From an uncultured Oscillospiraceae bacterium (GTDB lineage Bacteria; Bacillota; Clostridia; Oscillospirales; Oscillospiraceae): a stretch of DNA of 26,762 nucleotides. Position numbers and translations under genes: made by a program. Location of the stretch: the NCBI GenBank assembly GCA_934668285.1, contig CAKUNB010000006.1:1-26762 (forward strand), written 5' to 3'. Position 1 is the stretch's first letter. Every line of letters begins with the position of its first letter. Under the pieces are notes generated by a model. The model made no database searches. It saw only the letters and a list, made by a program, of their open reading frames with translations, and was not told the DNA's origin. Shown in pieces: positions 22,977 through 26,762 of this stretch.

Positions 22977-23846
22977 ATGGAAATTTATGACCGCCGGACG
23001 GGCGAGGTGCGGGCGATCCCTGAGGTCGGCGCGGGCGCGATCCGGTTTACTTACGGCACCGTCCTCGGGCGGCTGCTGGCCAAGGGAATTCTGTGCCGGA
23101 AATTCGTTTCGAACGTGTACGCCGCGTGGCAGAAAAGCCGCCTTTCGCGGAATAAGGTGAAGCGCTTTATTGCGCAATATCACATTGACGTTTCCGACTG
23201 CACGGCGGCGGAATTTTCCTGCTTCAACGACTTTTTCACCCGCCAGAGGAAGAATTATGTAAACCTGACGGCAGAAAACGAGCTGCCCGCGATTGCTGAC
23301 TCCAAGCTGCTGGCGCTGCCCATCGGCGAGGACGCGGTGTTTTCCATCAAGGGCGTGCCGTACACGACGGCGCAGCTTCTGGAAAACGAAGCGCTGGCGC
23401 GGGAATTTGCCGGCGGCACCTGCCTGATCTTCCGCCTCGCGCCGGAGGATTATCACCGTTACGTTTATCCGGATGGCGGCACACAGGACGCGACCGTCCA
23501 TATCCCCGGCGTGCTGCACACGGTCAATCCCATCGCGGCCGATATGGCCGTCTACCGCCGCAACACCCGCGCCTACACCGTCCTGCACACGGCGCACTTC
23601 GGCGCAATGGTGCAGATGGAGGTCGGCGCGCTGCTCGTCGGCAAAATCATCAACCACACGGAGCAGCCCGGCGCAATTGAAAAGCTGGGCGAAAAGGGCT
23701 TCTTTGCCTACGGTGGCTCGACCGTTATTTTGCTGGCAAAGCGCGGCGCGATCACGGTCGACGCGGACATTCAGGAGCAGTCCGCGCGGGGCGTTGAGAC
23801 GCTGGTTCGGCTGGGCGAGCGCGTCGCACAGAAGGAGGACGCATGA
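22977..23846 (+). CDS. psd: Phosphatidylserine decarboxylase
   Basis: The product has 289 residues, normal for bacterial Psd proenzymes. AEFSCFNDFFTRQ is the conserved N-terminal part; FRLAPEDYHRYVYP holds the conserved His of the active-site region, and PIAADMAVYRRNTRAY follows. The autocleavage site near the C-terminus reads YGGSTVILL: the Ser in GGST becomes the pyruvoyl group, a variant of LGST. The enzyme turns phosphatidylserine into phosphatidylethanolamine at the membrane; no pssA gene is in the window. ATG at 22977 has AAAGGAG 6 bases before it. The next small gene starts in an ATGA overlap, so both are translated from one message. Confidence 0.95.
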   Translation: MEIYDRRTGEVRAIPEVGAGAIRFTYGTVLGRLLAKGILCRKFVSNVYAAWQKSRLSRNKVKRFIAQYHIDVSDCTAAEFSCFNDFFTRQRKNYVNLTAENELPAIADSKLLALPIGEDAVFSIKGVPYTTAQLLENEALAREFAGGTCLIFRLAPEDYHRYVYPDGGTQDATVHIPGVLHTVNPIAADMAVYRRNTRAYTVLHTAHFGAMVQMEVGALLVGKIINHTEQPGAIEKLGEKGFFAYGGSTVILLAKRGAITVDADIQEQSARGVETLVRLGERVAQKEDA

Positions 23847-24103
23847 GCTATCGTTATTTTCAGAATCAGGACTGCGAATATTTCCCCTGCCACGCGGGGG
23901 CCGACGTGGAAAATTTCAACTGCCTGTTCTGCTTCTGCCCGCTGTACGCCCTCGGCGAGAAGTGCGGGGGCGGCTTTGTCTATACTGAGCGCGGCATCAA
24001 GGACTGCTCGGCCTGCCTTTTTCCGCACAAAAGGGAAAACTACGATACGATTTGCGACCGTTTTTCGGAGATTGCGGAAATTTGCAGAAAAAAACAAAAA
24101 TAG
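23843..24103 (+). CDS. Cysteine-rich small domain protein
   Basis: The product has 86 residues and nine Cys. It reads QDCEYFPCHAGADVENFNC, then LFCFCPLYALGEKCGGGF, and IKDCSACLFPHKRENYD, the pattern of the Cys-rich small domain family (Cys spaced as in a metal or cluster site: CEYFPCH, CLFCFCPLY, CSAC). Members occur alone or near cobamide and lipid genes; the function is unknown and metal binding is inferred from the Cys pattern. The ATG overlaps the psd stop by 4 bases, so the two are translationally coupled, and its partner may be Psd. The folate-riboswitch promoter follows directly after the stop. Confidence 0.85.
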   Translation: MSYRYFQNQDCEYFPCHAGADVENFNCLFCFCPLYALGEKCGGGFVYTERGIKDCSACLFPHKRENYDTICDRFSEIAEICRKKQK

Positions 24104-24106
24104 GGC

Positions 24107-24134
24107 TTGCATTTTTGAAAAAAATCGATACAAT
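24107..24134 (+). promoter_or_regulatory. Promoter for the folT-folC unit
   Basis: TTGCAT (24107-24112), 16-base spacer, TACAAT (24129-24134), just before the riboswitch. Transcription would start near 24141. Confidence 0.68.
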
Positions 24135-24149
24135 AATATCGACAAAGCG

Positions 24150-24322
24150 ATGCTGCAGGGAGTAGGAACAGTGCGTTAAGTACCGATCGGATGGGAGGTT
24201 GCCGTCGGGCGAAGGCGTTTTCGGATGCCGCGATACTGTTACCGCAACCGCCTGGCAAGACGCCCGATGATTCTTGGCGTAGCATCGCGCATATTTTCAA
24301 CCTCCTCCAAATCTAAGGAGGA
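24150..24322 (+). promoter_or_regulatory. Tetrahydrofolate-type riboswitch in front of folT
   Basis: The aptamer (about 24150-24250) has the order of conserved parts known from tetrahydrofolate riboswitches: GGAGTAG (24159-24165), GCGTTAAGT (24173-24181), GATGGGAGGTTG, GGCGAAGG and a closing ACCGCA. AACAGT (24167-24172) pairs with ACTGTT (24235-24240) and TGCAGG with CCGCA closes the base. The expression platform is translational: CCTCCT (24301-24306) can pair with the ribosome site AGGAGG (24316-24321). GGAGGTT inside the aptamer (24194-24200) is perfectly complementary to AACCTCC (24299-24305), so folded and unfolded aptamer would give opposite states. The downstream genes, folT and folC, fit the ligand. 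Confidence 0.85.
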
Positions 24323-24329
24323 ATTTTTT

Positions 24330-24908
24330 ATGTCCAAGACCCGTTTCCCCGTCCGCCGCATCGCGATTGACGCGGTGCTCATCGCCATGTACTTCGGCCT
24401 GTCGCTGCTCTCCGTGGAGATCGGCGGCATCAAGCTGACCTTCGCCTCGCTGCCGACGCTGATCTGCGCCATGCTGTTCGGGCCGGTCGACGGCTTCCTC
24501 GTCGGCTTCCTCGGCGCCTTTATGGAGCAGATGATCAAGTACGGCTTTACGGCCACCACACTGCTGTGGGTGCTGCCGCCGGCCATCCGCGGCCTGTTTG
24601 TCGGCGTGTGCGCGCTGCTGCTGAAGAAGTACATGTCTGTCGATGCGATCCTGTCCACCAAGCGGCCGTATGTCTACTTCGTCGTGACGCTGCTCTCCGG
24701 CGCGATCGTTTCCACGCTCAACACGCTGGTGTATTACGTGGACGCGAAGATGTTCGGCTACTATGAGTACCACATGATCTTCGGCGTATTCTGGCTCCGC
24801 ATCGCGTCGGGCCTGCTTTCGACGCTGCTGATGGCGGTCGTCGCGCTGCCGGTCGTGGCCGCGCTGCAGCGGGCAAATTTTGTTCCACATAAGAAGGCGA
24901 GAGCATGA
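24330..24908 (+). CDS. folT: Folate ECF transporter S component FolT
   Basis: The product has 192 residues, typical of ECF S components, with about six membrane segments. IAIDAVLIAMYFGLSLLSVE at the start carries the small-residue pattern that contacts the ECF-T subunit; later LTFASLPTLICAMLFGPVDG and GFLGAFMEQMIKYGFTATT fit the folate family. It binds folate outside and works with the shared EcfA/A'/T module, which is not in this window. The ATG at 24330 follows AGGAGG by 8 bases; the longer open frame upstream (24225) lies in the riboswitch and is rejected. Control by the tetrahydrofolate riboswitch and co-transcription with folC, whose start overlaps the stop by 4 bases, support the folate call. 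Confidence 0.93.
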   Translation: MSKTRFPVRRIAIDAVLIAMYFGLSLLSVEIGGIKLTFASLPTLICAMLFGPVDGFLVGFLGAFMEQMIKYGFTATTLLWVLPPAIRGLFVGVCALLLKKYMSVDAILSTKRPYVYFVVTLLSGAIVSTLNTLVYYVDAKMFGYYEYHMIFGVFWLRIASGLLSTLLMAVVALPVVAALQRANFVPHKKARA

Positions 24909-26170
24909 ACGTTAACGAAGCACTCAATTACATCCATTCCGTCTGCTGGAAGGGGTCGATTCCCGGCCTTTCCCGCACGCAGGAGCTGCTGCGGCGGCTC
25001 GGCGACCCGCAGAAAACACTGAAATTTATCCACATTGCCGGTACGAACGGCAAAGGCTCGACCGCCGCAATGCTTGACTCCATTCTCCGCGCGGCGGGCT
25101 ATCGTTCGGGCCTCTATACGTCGCCCTACATTACCTGTTTCAATGAGCGCATGCAGGTCAACGGCGAAATGATCTCCGACGAGGAACTGGCCGAAATTAC
25201 TGAGCAGGTCAAGCCCCATGCCGAGGCCATGGCCGACCATCCGACGGAGTTCGAGCTGGTTACGGCCATCGCGATGGTCTATTTCGCGCGCCACGCCTGC
25301 GATATCGTCGTTTTAGAGGTCGGACTCGGCGGCGAGCTGGACTCGACGAATGTCATTGACACGCCCGAGGCCGCTGTCATCTGCAACATCGGCTACGACC
25401 ACATGGAGGTTCTCGGCGACACGCTGGAGAAAATCGCAAGCGCCAAGGCCGGTATCATCAAGGGCGGCGACGCGGTCATTTACCGCTGCGCCGACTCCGT
25501 CGAGGCCGTGTTTGCCGACCGCTGCAAGGCGACCGGCGCGGCGCTGCACAGGGCGGACTTTGACGGTTTGCATCTGGTTCGCAGCAGCTTTAAAGGACAG
25601 ATTTTCGACTGCGGCGCGCGCAAGGCGCTGGAGCTGCCGCTGCTGGGGCAGCATCAGCTCAAAAATGCCGCCGTCGTGCTGGCCACGGTCGACGTCCTGA
25701 CGAAAAAGGGCTGGAAGATTTCCGAGGCGCAGCTCCGCGCCGGTCTGAAGACCGTTTCGTGGCCCGGCCGCTTTGAGCTGCTGCGCAAGGATCCGGTGTT
25801 CATCGTCGACGGCGGCCACAACCCGCAGTGCATCGAGGCGCTGGCGAAGAATATCGCCGACTATCTGCCCAATATGGAAATTACCGGCCTGACCGGCGTG
25901 ATGGCCGACAAGGATTATGCGGATATGTACCGCATCGTTGCGCCGTATATCACGCGCTTTGTCACCGTTACGCCCGGCAATCCCCGCGCCCTGCCCGCCG
26001 AAAAACTGGCCGAGGCGCTGGCGCGCTACGAAAAGCCCGTCACCGCCTGCGCCACCGTGGCCGAGGGCGTCCGGACGGCGATTGCCCAGACCGCCCCGAC
26101 CGGCGCCGTCGTCGCCTTCGGCAGTCTCTACATGGTCGGCGACATCCGCGCCGCTGCACGGGCGGACTGA
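24905..26170 (+). CDS. folC: Folylpolyglutamate synthase/dihydrofolate synthase
   Basis: The product has 421 residues, normal for FolC. IHIAGTNGKGSTAAMLDSIL is the P-loop of the Mur ligase-like family, and YTSPYITCFNERMQVNG is the substrate loop. VLEVGLGGELDSTNVID is the FolC signature, CNIGYDHMEVLGDTLEKIA follows, and GRFELL with VDGGHNPQ opens the C-terminal domain. The enzyme adds glutamate to dihydropteroate or to folates, which retains folates in the cell. The ATG overlaps the folT stop by 4 bases, so import and retention of folate share one transcript under the folate riboswitch. No other folate synthesis gene is in the window, which fits an organism depending at least partly on imported folate. 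Confidence 0.97.
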   Translation: MNVNEALNYIHSVCWKGSIPGLSRTQELLRRLGDPQKTLKFIHIAGTNGKGSTAAMLDSILRAAGYRSGLYTSPYITCFNERMQVNGEMISDEELAEITEQVKPHAEAMADHPTEFELVTAIAMVYFARHACDIVVLEVGLGGELDSTNVIDTPEAAVICNIGYDHMEVLGDTLEKIASAKAGIIKGGDAVIYRCADSVEAVFADRCKATGAALHRADFDGLHLVRSSFKGQIFDCGARKALELPLLGQHQLKNAAVVLATVDVLTKKGWKISEAQLRAGLKTVSWPGRFELLRKDPVFIVDGGHNPQCIEALAKNIADYLPNMEITGLTGVMADKDYADMYRIVAPYITRFVTVTPGNPRALPAEKLAEALARYEKPVTACATVAEGVRTAIAQTAPTGAVVAFGSLYMVGDIRAAARAD

Positions 26171-26194
26171 CCGGAAGCAGCCATTACGCAGTGC

Positions 26195-26229
26195 AAGCCC
26201 GCCTCGGAGCCGCTCCGAGCCGGGCTTTT
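26195..26229 (+). terminator. Terminator after folC
   Basis: AAGCCCG (26195-26201) pairs with CGGGCTT (26221-26227) and inside it CTCGGAG (26203-26209) pairs with CTCCGAG (26213-26219), separated by a C-C mismatch; the T run is short (TTTT). Confidence 0.72.
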
Positions 26230-26267
26230 GCGCTGCTTTGCCAACATTTTTTGGAGGAATTGATGCC

Positions 26268-26762
26268 ATGACACGCGACTTGACAAGGGGGCCGGTGCTG
26301 CGATCCATGCTGCGCTTCGCCGTCCCGATGATTCTCGGCGATCTGCTGCAGCAGTGCTATAACATTGCAGACACGCTGATCGTCGGGCGCGTGCTCGGGC
26401 GCGACGCGCTGGCGGCGGTCGGCTCGTCGTTCACGCTGATGACGTTCCTGACCTCCGTGCTGCTGGGCCTGTGCATGGGCAGCGGCGCACTGTTTTCCAT
26501 CCGCTTCGGCCAGCGCGACGAGCAGGGACTGCGGGAAAATCTCTGCGCATCCTTCGTCTTTACCGCTGCTGCGGCGGCTCTGCTGACCGGTGCGGCCTTT
26601 GCCTGCCTTGACCTGTTACGGAGTTTTTTACAGGTGCCGACAGAGGCCGTCTGGCGGGCGATGCGGGCGTACTTGTTTGTCATTTTCTGGGGAATTCCCG
26701 CGACGTTTCTGTATAATTTCTTCGCGTCCTATCTGCGGGCGCTCGGCAACTCGCTGACACCG
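26268..26762 (+). CDS. MATE family efflux transporter, N-terminal part
   Basis: The frame is open from ATG at 26268 to the window end and gives 165 residues without a stop, so the gene is truncated by the window. TTGGAGGAA precedes the ATG. The start MTRDLTRGPVLRSMLRFAVP is the usual MATE opening, followed by MILGDLLQQCYNIADTLIVG, GRDALAAVGSSFTLMTFL and FWGIPATFLYNFFASYLRAL, all family signatures. Four membrane segments fall in this part; full proteins have twelve and about 450 residues. MATE proteins export cationic compounds using Na+ or H+ gradients. The preceding terminator makes it a separate unit from folC; its promoter was not found. Confidence 0.94.
   Translation, partial: MTRDLTRGPVLRSMLRFAVPMILGDLLQQCYNIADTLIVGRVLGRDALAAVGSSFTLMTFLTSVLLGLCMGSGALFSIRFGQRDEQGLRENLCASFVFTAAAAALLTGAAFACLDLLRSFLQVPTEAVWRAMRAYLFVIFWGIPATFLYNFFASYLRALGNSLTP

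Overview
The window looks like chromosome from a high-GC anaerobic member of the class Clostridia, most likely an Oscillospiraceae-type gut bacterium. The case rests on a nadK-argR-recN cluster, a Tyr T-box leader in front of tyrS, a tetrahydrofolate-type riboswitch in front of folT-folC, TTGACA/TATAAT promoters with 17-base spacers, strong GGAGG ribosome sites, an SLH-anchored GH18 protein of the spore-cortex type, and the anaerobic purine-catabolism pair ssnA/ygfK. The genus cannot be read from the sequence.

Layout. 1-4582: nadK (3' end), argR, recN, then a secreted GH18/SLH protein. 4583-6174: Tyr T-box, tyrS and a terminator usable on both strands. 6180-8282 (minus): a sugar-nucleotide-type nucleotidyltransferase followed by an AraC regulator, divergent from 8423-10733, which holds a CBS-domain Mn pyrophosphatase and a cytidylate-kinase-like kinase. 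10817-15989: a promoter, a structured leader ending in an intrinsic terminator, ssnA, a REP-associated tyrosine transposase (RAYT) lying between the two genes, ygfK, and a terminator. 15990-18806: an XRE/TPR regulator and an MFS transporter. 18807-19571: repeats, hairpin clusters and a 50-residue membrane protein on the minus strand. 19572-22643: a tightly overlapping run of pyrF, a histidine phosphatase-GNAT fusion and two chromate-transporter halves. 22644-24103: repeats, psd and a Cys-rich small protein. 24104-26229: folate riboswitch, folT, folC, terminator. 26268-end: start of a MATE exporter.

Three things stand out. First, the ssnA-ygfK unit has its own promoter and a roughly 110-base leader that folds into an aptamer-like multi-stem structure followed by a 14-position terminator hairpin and six T. 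It looks like a riboswitch or attenuator and does not match the purine riboswitch consensus I know. Second, the pyrF product keeps most of the decarboxylase motifs but has Met where the DxKxxD motif needs its essential Lys. Third, the intergenic DNA carries about ten short hairpins that share a CGTAGGG-type foot but have different, self-compensating stems. Two of them lie inside the coding sequence of the RAYT gene, whose N-terminus appears frameshifted. A nearly 200-base composite repeat occurs twice, next to one copy of a cluster of perfect hairpins including a three-way junction.

All calls come from reading the sequence and recalling family motifs; no database search was run.
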